A stretch of DNA of 11,209 nt from Actinomycetes bacterium (GTDB lineage: Bacteria; Actinomycetota; Actinomycetes; Mycobacteriales; Micromonosporaceae). The stretch lies in the NCBI GenBank assembly GCA_023437285.1, contig JAEZGP010000204.1:1-11209 (forward strand), read 5' to 3'. Below are positions 1-7,612 of this stretch, in pieces. The notes under the pieces were generated by a model. It saw only the letters and a list, made by a program, of their open reading frames with translations, did no database searches and had not been told where the DNA came from. The position numbers were made by a program, and so were the translations under genes. Numbering within the stretch: the stretch's first letter is position 1; every line of letters starts with the position of its first letter.

Positions 1-1
1 G

Positions 2-688
2 GCTGGCGCCGGAGCCCGACCCGGAGCCGGCGCGCGGCGCGGCGGCGGCCCGGGTCCCGGTCCGGACGTCTGGTTCGAGACGGGTCCGGGCGACAACATC
101 GATCTCGATGACCTGCTCGGTGGCATCTTCGGCAGCCGCGGCCGCCGAAGCTGGGGCCCGATAGCGGGAGCCGACCAGGAGGCGGAGCTTCCCCTCACGG
201 TCGACGAGGCATACCGGGGCGGACGCCGGCGGATCTCGCTCGACGGGCGCGACATCGACGTCACGATCCCGGCCGGGGTCGCTGACGGCCAGCGGATCCG
301 TCTGGCGGGCCAGGGTGGACAGGGCACCGACGGCGCCGCGCCGGGCGACCTCTACCTCGTCGTCCGCCTCGCGCCACACCCGCGGTACCGGGTCGACGGC
401 CGGGACATCACCGTCGACCTGCCCCTGGCGCCCTGGGAGGCGGCGCTCGGCGCGTCGGTCGCGATCGACACCCCGGGCGGCGAGGCCAAGGTGAAGGTAC
501 CGGCAGGCACGTCGTCCGGGCGGCGGCTGCGGCTGCGCGGACGGGGCCTTCCGCACCCCCGGGGTAAGCCCGGGGACCTGTACGCCGAAGCCAGGATCAT
601 CGTGCCCGCCACGCCGTCCGACGACGAGCGGCGGTTGTTCGAGCAGCTCGCGGCGGTGTCCACGTTCGACCCCAGGAGGCAGCGGTGA
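2..688 (+). CDS. dnaJ: DnaJ/CbpA-type J-protein, C-terminal part (5' end outside window)
   Basis: Co-chaperone that delivers unfolded clients to DnaK and stimulates its ATPase in the cytoplasm. The frame is open from base 2 and gives 228 visible residues; the J domain with its HPD motif would lie upstream. Residues 1-30 are a Gly/Pro-rich linker like the G/F region. Residues 60-125 form the first substrate-binding beta domain (LTVDEAYRGG, then VTIPAGVADGQRIRLAGQG). Residues 126-202 form the second (DITVDLPLAPWEAALG, VKVPAGTSSGRRLRLRGRG, then KPGDLYAEARI). There is no CxxCxGxG zinc-finger repeat, so it is the class B/CbpA kind rather than canonical zinc-binding DnaJ. The stop overlaps the GTG start of the next gene (GTGA, 685-688), indicating translational coupling. 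Whether dnaK and grpE lie upstream cannot be seen. Confidence 0.93.
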   Translation, partial: AGAGARPGAGARRGGGPGPGPDVWFETGPGDNIDLDDLLGGIFGSRGRRSWGPIAGADQEAELPLTVDEAYRGGRRRISLDGRDIDVTIPAGVADGQRIRLAGQGGQGTDGAAPGDLYLVVRLAPHPRYRVDGRDITVDLPLAPWEAALGASVAIDTPGGEAKVKVPAGTSSGRRLRLRGRGLPHPRGKPGDLYAEARIIVPATPSDDERRLFEQLAAVSTFDPRRQR

Positions 689-1026
689 GCTATCCCCTCG
701 TCCCGTCGCCCACGGCCGGCCACGGCGCGGATCTCGGGTGGCGCGACGTCGAGTCGTTCGCCCGCGCGACCCGGCTCCATCCGGACATGGTCCGCCGCCT
801 CGTGGTACTCGGGCTGCTCGAACCGCAGCGCGACCGGGCCGGCCGGCTCTGGTTCCCGCCGGCGCAGCTCGCACTGGCGGCCCGGATCCAGCGCCTGCGT
901 AGCGCGTTCGCCCTCAACTACGCCGCCGTCGGGGTCGTCCTCGACCTGCTCGATCGCGTTACCGAGCTGGAACGCGAGCTGCGGATGGCGCCACCAAGAC
1001 CCGCCGGAGGCCGGCAATGGACATGA
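685..1026 (+). CDS. cbpM: MerR-like chaperone modulator, CbpM type
   Basis: A 113-aa protein starting with GTG at 685, preceded by a strong Shine-Dalgarno AGGAGG at 674-679. Residues about 12-50 have the MerR/CbpM helix-turn-helix form ([21 protein letters not shown], then [15 protein letters not shown]). A helical tail follows in which the segment around [16 protein letters not shown] and the heptad-like ELERELR match the CbpM pattern. In E. coli CbpM binds the J domain of CbpA and inhibits it. In many actinobacteria the same operon slot, after dnaJ, holds the repressor HspR, a relative with a similar fold. The lack of the usual HspR recognition-helix wording (TLRQYD) and the LDLL tail favour CbpM, but a DNA-binding role is not excluded. 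The stop codon lies 10 nt inside the clpB start. Confidence 0.75.
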   Translation: MSYPLVPSPTAGHGADLGWRDVESFARATRLHPDMVRRLVVLGLLEPQRDRAGRLWFPPAQLALAARIQRLRSAFALNYAAVGVVLDLLDRVTELERELRMAPPRPAGGRQWT

Positions 1027-3641
1027 ACCGCCTGACCCAGAAGTCGCAGGAGGCCCTGCACGACGCGCAGACCAAGGCGCTGCGCTACGGGCACACCGAG
1101 GTCGACGGGGAACATCTGTTGCTGGCGCTGCTCGACCAGCCCGAGGGCCTGGTCCCCCGGCTGCTCGACACGGCCGGCACCGATCCCGACAAGCTGCGCG
1201 CGCGGCTGGAGGACGAGCTGGGCCGCCGCCCCCGGGTCAGCGGACCGGGTGCCGCACCCGGCCAGGTCTACGTGACCCAGCGCCTGTCCCGGTTGTTCGA
1301 CGCCGCCGAGCGGGAAGCGAAGCGACTCAAGGACGAGTACGTGTCGGTTGAGCACCTGGTGATGGCATTGCTCGAGGAGGGCTCGGCAACGGCCGCCGGG
1401 CGGCTGCTGCAGGAGGACCAGGAGCTGAACCGCCAGCGTTTCCTGGAGGCGTTGACCGGGATCCGCGGCAACCAGCGGGTCACGTCCGCGATGCCGGAGG
1501 TCGCGTACGAGGCGCTGTCCAAGTACGGCCGGGACCTGGTCGCCGACGCGGCCGCCGGAAAGCTGGACCCGGTCATCGGGCGCGACAGCGAGATCCGGCG
1601 GGTGGTGCAGCTGCTGTCCCGCAAGACGAAGAACAACCCGGTCCTCATCGGCGATCCGGGCGTCGGTAAGACCGCGATCGTGGAAGGGCTGGCCCAGCGG
1701 ATCACCCGCGGCGACGTGCCCGAGGGCCTGCGCGACAAGGTCATCTTCGCGCTGGACATGGGTTCGTTGGTGGCCGGGGCCAAGTACCGGGGCGAGTTCG
1801 AGGAACGGCTCAAGGCGGTACTGGCCGAGGTGCGCGCCGCCGAGGGTCGGATCCTGCTGTTCGTGGATGAGCTGCACACCGTCGTCGGCGCCGGGGCGAC
1901 CGAGGGCTCGATGGACGCGGGCAACATGCTCAAGCCGATGCTCGCCCGAGGCGAGCTGCACATGATCGGCGCGACGACCATCGACGAGTACCGCAAGAAC
2001 ATCGAGAAGGACGCCGCGCTGGAGCGGCGGTTCCAACCGGTGCTCGTGGAGGAGCCGTCCGAGGAGGACGCCATCTCGATCCTGCGCGGGCTGCGGGAAC
2101 GCCTGGAGGTCTTCCACGGCGTGAAGATCATCGACAACGCGCTCGTGTCCGCTGTAGTGCTCAGCCACCGGTACATCTCCGACCGATTCCTGCCCGACAA
2201 AGCCATCGACCTGGTCGACGAGGCATGCGCGATGCTGCGCACCGAGATCGACTCGATGCCGTCCGAGCTGGACGAGCTGAGCCGGCGGGTGACCCGGCTG
2301 GAGATCGAGGACGCCGCGCTCTCCAAAGAGGACGACCCGGCGTCGAAGGAGCGGCTGGACCAACTGCGCCGGGAACTGGCCGACCTGCGCGCGGAGGCCG
2401 ACGCGCTGCGTGCCCAATGGGACGCCGAACGCCAGGCACTCAAGCGGGTGCAGGAGCTGCGCCAGGAGATCGAGCAGGTCCGCCACGAGGCGGAGGAGGC
2501 GCAGCACCGGTACGACCTCAACCAGGCCGCGGAACTGCGCCACGGCCGGCTGCCCGAGCTGGAACGCCGGCTGGAATCCGAGGAGCAACGACTGTCGGCC
2601 AAGCAGGGCGGCCAGCGGCTGCTGCGTGAGGTGGTCACCGAGGAGGAGATCGCCGACGTCGTGTCCCGCTGGACCGGCATCCCGGTCGCCCGCCTCACGG
2701 AGGGCGAGCGGGAGAAGCTGCTGCGGCTGGACGAGATCCTCCACGAGCGCGTGATCGGCCAGGACGAGGCCGTGCAACTGGTGGCCGACGCCATCATCCG
2801 CGCCCGGTCCGGCATCAAGGACCCGCGCCGACCGATCGGATCGTTCATCTTCCTCGGGCCGACCGGGGTCGGCAAGACCGAACTGGCCAGAACGCTGGCC
2901 GCGGCGCTGTTCGACACCGAGGAGAACATCGTTCGCCTCGACATGAGCGAATACCAGGAGCGGCACACGGTCAGCCGGCTCGTCGGGGCGCCGCCCGGCT
3001 ACGTCGGATACGAGGAGGGCGGGCAGCTCACCGAGGCGGTACGCCGCAAGCCGTACTCGGTCGTGCTGTTCGACGAGATCGAAAAGGCGCACGCGGACGT
3101 GTTCAACACCCTGCTCCAGGTCCTCGACGACGGCCGCCTCACCGACGCACAGGGCCGCACCGTCAACTTCCGCAACACCGTGATCATCATGACCTCGAAC
3201 ATCGGGTCGGCGTACCTCCTTGACGGCGTCACCGCCGACGGCGAGATCACGGAGGAGGCCCGCGGCGCGGTGCTGGGCGAGCTGCGCGCGCAGTTCCGCC
3301 CCGAGTTCCTCAACCGCGTCGACGACACCGTGCTCTTCAAGCCGCTGACCGAGGCCGAGATCGAGCTCATCGTCGAGCTCATGTTCGCCGACGTCCGCGC
3401 TCGCCTGGCCGAGCGGCGGATGCGGCTGGAGCTGACCCCGGAGGCCGGCCGGTTCATCGCCAAGCGCGGCTACGACCCGGTGTACGGCGCGCGGCCGCTG
3501 CGCCGCTTCATCGCCCGCGAGGTCGAGACGCGCATCGGCCGGGCACTGCTGGAGGGAGAGGTCCTCGACGGCGCGCTGATCCGGGTCGACGTCGTGGGTG
3601 ATGAGCTGACGGTCACCTACGAGAACTCCCCCGAGGCGTGA
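1017..3641 (+). CDS. clpB: ATP-dependent disaggregase ClpB
   Basis: Hexameric AAA+ unfoldase that works with DnaK/DnaJ to pull polypeptides out of aggregates through its central pore. It has 874 aa, near the usual 850-880. Residues 1-145 hold two Clp_N repeats. NBD1 has Walker A GDPGVGKT at 212-219, Walker B ending D284-E285, and an ERRF arginine-finger segment at 336-339. Residues about 405-525 are the long charged coiled coil (M domain) that separates ClpB from ClpA and ClpC. NBD2 has Walker A GPTGVGKT at 614-621 and Walker B LFDEIEKA with D686-E687, then the C-terminal D2-small domain. All key ATPase residues are present. ATG 1017 is preferred over ATG 1023 because GGAGG at 1006-1010 lies 6 nt from it. 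The start overlaps the cbpM stop, so the genes are co-transcribed and coupled. Any heat-shock promoter must lie upstream of the window. Confidence 0.98.
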   Translation: MDMNRLTQKSQEALHDAQTKALRYGHTEVDGEHLLLALLDQPEGLVPRLLDTAGTDPDKLRARLEDELGRRPRVSGPGAAPGQVYVTQRLSRLFDAAEREAKRLKDEYVSVEHLVMALLEEGSATAAGRLLQEDQELNRQRFLEALTGIRGNQRVTSAMPEVAYEALSKYGRDLVADAAAGKLDPVIGRDSEIRRVVQLLSRKTKNNPVLIGDPGVGKTAIVEGLAQRITRGDVPEGLRDKVIFALDMGSLVAGAKYRGEFEERLKAVLAEVRAAEGRILLFVDELHTVVGAGATEGSMDAGNMLKPMLARGELHMIGATTIDEYRKNIEKDAALERRFQPVLVEEPSEEDAISILRGLRERLEVFHGVKIIDNALVSAVVLSHRYISDRFLPDKAIDLVDEACAMLRTEIDSMPSELDELSRRVTRLEIEDAALSKEDDPASKERLDQLRRELADLRAEADALRAQWDAERQALKRVQELRQEIEQVRHEAEEAQHRYDLNQAAELRHGRLPELERRLESEEQRLSAKQGGQRLLREVVTEEEIADVVSRWTGIPVARLTEGEREKLLRLDEILHERVIGQDEAVQLVADAIIRARSGIKDPRRPIGSFIFLGPTGVGKTELARTLAAALFDTEENIVRLDMSEYQERHTVSRLVGAPPGYVGYEEGGQLTEAVRRKPYSVVLFDEIEKAHADVFNTLLQVLDDGRLTDAQGRTVNFRNTVIIMTSNIGSAYLLDGVTADGEITEEARGAVLGELRAQFRPEFLNRVDDTVLFKPLTEAEIELIVELMFADVRARLAERRMRLELTPEAGRFIAKRGYDPVYGARPLRRFIAREVETRIGRALLEGEVLDGALIRVDVVGDELTVTYENSPEA

Positions 3642-3673
3642 CGTGGCGAGGCGAGATCGTGCATGTGTTGGTC

Positions 3674-3707
3674 GCGGTGCGGGCAGCACAACGGCCGCCC
3701 GCACCGC
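3674..3707. terminator. Strong hairpin between convergent operons, likely bidirectional terminator
   Basis: GCGGTGCGGGC (3674-3684) pairs perfectly over 11 bp with GCCCGCACCGC (3697-3707) around a 12-nt loop. It sits 33 nt after the clpB stop and 47 nt past the end of the minus-strand micro-peptide operon, so it can end both transcripts. Neither side has a clear U-run, which is common for terminators in high-GC actinobacteria. Confidence 0.7.
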
Positions 3708-3753
3708 CTGTCGACACGAAGGGATCAGCCATTCCGATCGTGCACCGCGCTAC

Positions 3754-3837
3754 TCAGCCCCCGTGCTCGTGCGGTGCGCCGATCGTGTAGAGCAGGGTGG
3801 CCAACGAGGTCAGCGCCAGCAGGATGCGGACTCTCAT
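3754..3837 (-). CDS. Micro-ORF 2: 27-aa hydrophobic peptide with LLYTIGAP motif
   Basis: A 27-codon ORF on the minus strand that starts with ATG at 3837. It begins MRVRILLALTS, continues SLATLLYTIGAP and ends HEHGG: two arginines near the N-terminus, a hydrophobic core of about 15 residues, then a short polar histidine-rich tail. This is the shape of a very small secreted or membrane-inserted peptide. GGAGGG (3850-3855 on the plus strand, read as complement) lies 12 nt upstream, and the start is 5 nt after the stop of micro-ORF 1. Its last two thirds closely match micro-ORF 1, including LLYTIGAP. A longer frame beginning with GTG at 3957 exists, but it would overlap micro-ORF 1 throughout. 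I know of no named family. It could be a signalling peptide precursor or a single-span membrane micro-protein. Confidence 0.6.
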   Translation of the reverse strand: MRVRILLALTSLATLLYTIGAPHEHGG

Positions 3838-3884
3838 GATGGTTAGCTTCCCTCCGTCATAGGTGCGCCGATGGTGTAGAGCAG
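3773..3884. repeat. Imperfect 23-bp direct repeat inside the two micro-ORFs
   Basis: The 23-bp copies at 3773-3795 and 3862-3884 differ at one base. On the minus strand each encodes the end of the hydrophobic core and YTIGAP. The one difference falls in the third position of the Thr codon (ACC versus ACG) and is silent. The copies are 89 bp apart, so they are read in different frames, each in the frame of its own micro-ORF. Confidence 0.85.
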
Positions 3885-3950
3885 CAGGGCCAGCGACGCC
3901 AACATGAGCATCGCGTGGGCGGCCCGCCGCGAGATAACGGCCAGGGTCAT
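3843..3950 (-). CDS. Micro-ORF 1: 35-aa hydrophobic peptide with LLYTIGAP motif
   Basis: A 35-codon ORF on the minus strand starting with ATG at 3950. It begins MTLAVISRRAAHAMLM, continues LASLALLLYTIGAP and ends MTEGS. Two arginines at positions 8-9 precede a hydrophobic core of about 18 residues, so it resembles an uncleaved or barely cleavable signal sequence with a tiny tail. Its ribosome site is near-perfect: GGAGGTG (complement of 3955-3961), within the last codons of the DUF5317 gene. Its ATG overlaps that gene's TGA (ATGA, 3947-3950), so the two are translationally coupled. The sequence is related to micro-ORF 2 just downstream, so the pair looks like a tandem duplication kept as two coding units. 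No family is recognised. A pheromone-like or membrane-regulatory role is possible and untested. Confidence 0.7.
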   Translation of the reverse strand: MTLAVISRRAAHAMLMLASLALLLYTIGAPMTEGS

Positions 3951-4528
3951 GTTTCACCTCCTTTGCTGGGCTGGAGTTGCGGATCGGGCTGGTCGCGGCG
4001 GCGGCGCATCGCGAGCGCCGTCAAGGCGACCGTCCCGGCGCCGATGAGCACGTCGCCGGTACTGACGACCTTCTGCAGCGGTGCGACCGGGATCGTGTCG
4101 CCGAGCAGCGCCAGCCGGGTGTCACCGTGCGCGGGTTCGTTCTTGGGCGTGGTGAGGTCCGGCCGCAGTCCGACGGCTTCGGCCACGGCCGGCTCGTACG
4201 GCATGCGGCCGTTGAGAGCTATGGTCAGTCCGTTGGCCAGCGCACCCACGGTGATCGCGACGCCGGCGATACGGATCGCGGCCGGCCAGGCGGCCAGGTT
4301 TACGGCCAACCACCACAGGACCAGGCCGAACACGATGACCAATGTGGCTGGCTGCCGCAGCGCGGCCACGTAGTACTGGCCCGCCTGCACGATGGCGGCC
4401 AGCCACAGCAGCCACAGCTTCGACAGTCGGACGTTGCGCAGCCCGGCCAGTCGACCTCCGCAGGCATAGCCGGCTGCGACACCCACCACCGGCGGTGCGA
4501 CGAGCAGGATCAGACTGTTGATTGACAT
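3947..4528 (-). CDS. DUF5317 family integral membrane protein
   Basis: A 193-aa membrane protein of unknown function. Segments at about residues 4-25, 36-58, 61-82, 84-106 and 156-175 are hydrophobic enough to span the membrane. Features I associate with DUF5317 are the NGLTIALNGRMP block at about 99-110 and LLGDTIPV followed by VVSTGDVLIGAG at about 141-165. The C-terminus is RRRR followed by a hydrophilic tail. I chose ATG 4528, just after a GGTGGTGG purine-rich site. An in-frame ATG at 4552 would add eight residues (MERSHGGG) but has a poor site. The longer open frame up to 4852 runs into the divergent regulator gene and is spurious. The final codons carry the ribosome site of micro-ORF 1. 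Its place at the head of an operon with two hydrophobic micro-peptides suggests a role in their insertion, processing, export or sensing; this is inference. Confidence 0.85.
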   Translation of the reverse strand: MSINSLILLVAPPVVGVAAGYACGGRLAGLRNVRLSKLWLLWLAAIVQAGQYYVAALRQPATLVIVFGLVLWWLAVNLAAWPAAIRIAGVAITVGALANGLTIALNGRMPYEPAVAEAVGLRPDLTTPKNEPAHGDTRLALLGDTIPVAPLQKVVSTGDVLIGAGTVALTALAMRRRRDQPDPQLQPSKGGET

Positions 4529-4648
4529 TCCACCACCGTGGGACCGCTCCATCCTTTGCGTACGTCGATGTTGCGCCCCGGCGCTATGTCGCAGGCTTGT
4601 GGTTTTCTTAGCGAGCACCGACGGCTGTCCTGATGCATGGGGGCGGGG
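4529..4648. promoter_or_regulatory. Divergent promoter region with 26-bp imperfect palindrome (4566-4591)
   Basis: These 120 bp separate the DUF5317 operon from the regulator gene and must hold both promoters. A palindrome at 4566-4591 has arms CGATGTTGCGCC and GGCGCTATGTCG around CC; 9 of 12 positions pair, with a perfect GCGCC-CC-GGCGC core at 4573-4584. It lies close to the midpoint (about 4588), as expected for one operator controlling both directions. No convincing -35/-10 pair stands out on either strand, and I did not find the 11- or 22-bp-spaced heptamers typical of SARP targets. Confidence 0.5.
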
Positions 4649-7423
4649 ATGGAGATTAGGCTGCTCGGGCCGGTCGAGCTGTGGGCCGCGGGGAGTCGGG
4701 TGGACCTCGGCCCGCCGCAGCGCCACGCGGTGCTCGCCGCGCTGGCCGTCGACGCGGGGCAGCCGGTGCCGACCGAGACGTTGATTGACCGCGTCTGGGG
4801 TGAGCGACCTCCGGCTCAGGTGCGCTCGGCCGTGCACGCCAACGTCACCCACCTACGTCGACTGCTCATGTTGGCCGGAGGGACGACGGGCGGGCGTCCC
4901 CTGGTACGCGAATCCGGCGGCTACCTGCTGCGACTTGATCCGCATCAGACTGATCTGCACCGGTTCCGGACCCTGGCGTCGCGTGCCCGGGACCGCCGGT
5001 GCCCCGATGAGGAACGGGCGTCCATGCTGCGCCAGGCACTCGAGCTGTGGCGGGGCCCGGCCCTGACCGGAGTGGCCGGGGACTGGCCGGCTCGCACCCG
5101 GGTCCGGTGGAGCGTGGAGCGGCTGGACGCGGCTGTCGCCTGGGCCGACGCTGAGCTGGTTCTCGGCCGGTACGACCAGATCATCAGCGCGATGCGGGCG
5201 TTGCTGCCCGAGTTCCCGTTGGCGGAGCCCCTCGCGGTCGTGTTGATGCGAGCGCTCTGCGCCGCCGGCCGCAATGCGGAGGCTCTCGAGTGCTATGCGG
5301 CGACCCGGGCCCGGCTTGCCGACGAGCTGGGTGCCGAACCCGGCCCCGAACTCCGCGCGGCGCACGTGGCGATCCTGCGCGGCGAGGTGGGTCCGACGGT
5401 GCCGCGGCCCGCGCCGGTCACGGTGCCCGCCCTGCTGCCGATGGACGTTCGCGGCTTCACCGGCCGTGGTCGGGAGCTCGCCGCGCTCGATGCGACGCGC
5501 GCCCTGACCAGTGCGCACCCGACCGCCGTGATCGTCTCGGTCGTGTCGGGTCCGCCGGGAGTGGGCAAGACGGCACTGGCTCTGCACTGGGCTCACCGGG
5601 TTGTCGACCGCTTCCCGGACGGCCAGCTGTATGTCAACCTGCGCGGCTTCGATCCCGGTGCCGCACCGAGGACTCCCACCGATGCGGTGCGGGCGTTCCT
5701 GGACGCGTTGGGTGTCGCGCCGCAGGCGGTGCCGGGCGACCCCACGGCGCGCATCGGCCTGTACCGCAGCCTGCTCGCTGGTAGACGAATGCTGTTGGTG
5801 CTGGACAACGCCCGCGATGCCGAGCAGGTCCGTCCGCTGCTGCCCGGCGCGCCGGGCTGCTTCGCCGTGGTCACCAGCCGCAGCGGGCTGTCCAGCCTGG
5901 TGGCCGCGGACGGCGCCTACCCGCTCGCCGTCGAGGCACTCAGCCATGACGACGCGCGGGAACTCCTGGCTCACCGCATCGGATCGGCCCGCACCGCGCG
6001 CGAACCCGACGCGGTCGCCGAGATCGTCGACCGGTGCGCCGGGCTCCCGCTCGCGTTGGCCATCATCGCCGCCCGGGCCGCTACCCAGCCGGGCCTGTCC
6101 CTCGCCGACCTGGCCAGCGACCTGCGCGACGGGGACCGGCTGGGCGTCCTGTCCACCGGCGACGCGAGTACGGATGTGCGTTCGGTCTTCTCCTGGTCGT
6201 ACCGGGCGCTGAGCCCGACCGCAGCGCGGCTGTTCCGCCTGCTGGGGCGCCACCCCGTGCCCGAGTTCTCCACGGCTGCGGCCGCAAGCCTGCTGGGCAT
6301 CGCACCGGCGCGGGTCGGCCCGGTCCTGACCGAACTGACCCGGACGCATCTGGTGAGCGAGTACACCCGCGGCCGGTACCAGATGCATGACCTTCTCCAC
6401 GAGTACGCCTTCCACCTGGCGCTCGACGACGAGGAGGCGGACACCGCGACCCGCCGGATGCTGGATCACTACCTGCACACCGCCCGCGCCGCGGACCGCC
6501 TGCTCGACCCGGCCCGCGACCCGGACCCCCTCGACCCCCCGCCCGCGGAAGTCACCGTCGATCCGCCCGCCGACCACGCCGCGGCGCTGCGGTGGTTCAC
6601 CGCCGAGCATCGCGTGCTACTCGCCGCCGTCGACCTCGCGGCCCGCGCGGGCTTCGACGCCCACGTCCGGCAGCTCGCCGACGCGGTGGCGACGTTCATG
6701 TACCGGCAGGGAATGTGGCACGACCAGATCACGGCCCAGCGCCACGCGCTGCGCGTGGCGCAGCGGTCCGCCGACATGCCCGGGCGGGGGTCCGCCCACG
6801 TCCACCTCGCCCGTACCCTCATCCGGCTCAGCGAGTACGACGAGGCCGAGACCCACCTGCGCGCGGCGATGGAGTTGTATCGACAACAGGGTGACCTTGC
6901 CGGGCAGGCCCAGACGCACCACTACCTCGGTTCGCTGCGCCAGCACCAGGGCCGCTGCTGTGAAGCGCTTGACCATGCGCGACGGGCGGTGGCCATCTGC
7001 CGGGCGAACGGGATGCGGTTCGGGCTGGGCCACGCGCTGAACGCCGTGAGCTGGTTCCACGTCCTGCTGGGCGACCACCACGACGCGCTCGCCCCTGGCC
7101 GGGAGGCGATCGAGGTGTCCCAGGACCTCGGCGACCGGGCCGGGCAGGCCAACGCCTGGGACACCGTCGGGTACGCCCATCACCACCTCGGCGACGACGC
7201 GGCCGCGGTGGAGGGCTTCCAACGGGCCATCGGCCTGTACCACGACCTGGGCGAGCGGTACTACGGATCGATTGCGTTGACCCACCTCGCCGAGCGGCAC
7301 CGTGCCGCGGGCCGCCCGGCCGACGCCCGCGACGCGTACCGACGGGCCCTTGTCCTCCTCGATGAACTCGCCCATCCGGACAGCGACCGGGTCCGCACCG
7401 AACTGCTCAACCTCGGTGTATGA
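4649..7423 (+). CDS. BTAD/NB-ARC/TPR transcriptional regulator (large SARP, AfsR-like)
   Basis: A 924-aa cytoplasmic regulator of the AfsR type. Residues 1-95 are an OmpR-type winged helix (MEIRLLGPVELW, then LIDRVWGERPP and ANVTHLRRLL). Residues about 100-245 are the bacterial transcriptional activator domain (BTAD) ending in ADELGAEPGPELR. The NB-ARC ATPase follows from about 268: FTGRGREL, Walker A GPPGVGKTA at 301-309, Walker B MLLVLDN with D386, GLPLALAI near 465 and the MHD motif at 579-581 (MHDLLHEYA). Residues about 664-920 contain five or six TPR repeats with a period near 40. NB-ARC proteins of this class act as nucleotide switches whose TPRs sense a ligand or partner. I start it at ATG 4649, after GGGGG at 4639-4643, not at ATG 4637, which lacks a ribosome site. 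There is no biosynthetic cluster beside it; the divergent DUF5317/micro-peptide operon is the obvious candidate target. Confidence 0.95.
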   Translation: MEIRLLGPVELWAAGSRVDLGPPQRHAVLAALAVDAGQPVPTETLIDRVWGERPPAQVRSAVHANVTHLRRLLMLAGGTTGGRPLVRESGGYLLRLDPHQTDLHRFRTLASRARDRRCPDEERASMLRQALELWRGPALTGVAGDWPARTRVRWSVERLDAAVAWADAELVLGRYDQIISAMRALLPEFPLAEPLAVVLMRALCAAGRNAEALECYAATRARLADELGAEPGPELRAAHVAILRGEVGPTVPRPAPVTVPALLPMDVRGFTGRGRELAALDATRALTSAHPTAVIVSVVSGPPGVGKTALALHWAHRVVDRFPDGQLYVNLRGFDPGAAPRTPTDAVRAFLDALGVAPQAVPGDPTARIGLYRSLLAGRRMLLVLDNARDAEQVRPLLPGAPGCFAVVTSRSGLSSLVAADGAYPLAVEALSHDDARELLAHRIGSARTAREPDAVAEIVDRCAGLPLALAIIAARAATQPGLSLADLASDLRDGDRLGVLSTGDASTDVRSVFSWSYRALSPTAARLFRLLGRHPVPEFSTAAAASLLGIAPARVGPVLTELTRTHLVSEYTRGRYQMHDLLHEYAFHLALDDEEADTATRRMLDHYLHTARAADRLLDPARDPDPLDPPPAEVTVDPPADHAAALRWFTAEHRVLLAAVDLAARAGFDAHVRQLADAVATFMYRQGMWHDQITAQRHALRVAQRSADMPGRGSAHVHLARTLIRLSEYDEAETHLRAAMELYRQQGDLAGQAQTHHYLGSLRQHQGRCCEALDHARRAVAICRANGMRFGLGHALNAVSWFHVLLGDHHDALAPGREAIEVSQDLGDRAGQANAWDTVGYAHHHLGDDAAAVEGFQRAIGLYHDLGERYYGSIALTHLAERHRAAGRPADARDAYRRALVLLDELAHPDSDRVRTELLNLGV

Positions 7424-7437
7424 GCCATGCGTCAATT

Positions 7438-7475
7438 AGCGGTGGGTGCCCCGCTGGCCACGTCGTCAAGCGACG
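7438..7475 (+). terminator. Two small hairpins after the regulator gene, possible terminator
   Basis: Fifteen nt after the stop, AGCGG (7438-7442) can pair with CCGCT (7451-7455). Just beyond it, CGTCG (7461-7465) can pair with CGACG (7471-7475) around a 5-nt loop. The stems are only 5 bp and no U-run follows, so this is a weak candidate. Confidence 0.3.
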
Positions 7476-7560
7476 CGGAAATGGTCGAGATCGGGTGGCA
7501 GGCTCATGCCGTGGCCGGGCGGTCGATACCCCGCGTTTCGGCCCGACCACCGGGGCAGCA

Positions 7561-7612
7561 GGCATTAAGTAAGTCAATGCATCATGAATCAGTAACAATA
7601 TGAATATTAGAC
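7561..7612. promoter_or_regulatory. AT-rich leader upstream of darTG
   Basis: The stretch 7424-7729 has no convincing gene. Within it, 7561-7610 is only about 30 percent G+C (15 of 50 bases), against roughly 70 percent around it. It contains an AATAT-GA-ATATT inverted repeat at 7597-7608 and the short palindromes ATGCAT and TCATGA. It lies about 120 nt before the darT start, a plausible place for the darTG promoter and for autoregulation, or it is a trace of transferred DNA. I could not pick a firm -35/-10 pair. Confidence 0.45.

Noticed and set aside
918..3704. Very long minus-strand open frame (928 codons) opposite clpB
   Set aside because: It mirrors the clpB codon pattern, is full of low-complexity Leu/Arg/Gly/Asp segments, has no family motif and overlaps a certain gene; it is a high-GC antisense artefact.
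3754..3957. 67-codon GTG-started form of micro-ORF 2
   Set aside because: It would overlap all of micro-ORF 1, and its first 40 residues are the shifted frame of that gene. The internal ATG at 3837 with its own GGAGGG fits better.
4529..4648. SARP-type heptamer direct repeats in the divergent region
   Set aside because: TTGCG/TCGCA-like words occur at 4556, 4571 and 4589, but at 15- and 18-bp spacing rather than 11 or 22 bp.
3947..4852. 301-codon form of the DUF5317 gene
   Set aside because: The extra N-terminal 108 residues are antisense of the divergent regulator and its promoter and are not membrane-protein-like; ATG 4528 gives the family-like start.
4853..6610. Long minus-strand open frame opposite the BTAD/NB-ARC regulator
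   Set aside because: Arg/Gly/Gln-rich sequence without domains, antisense to a clearly coding gene.
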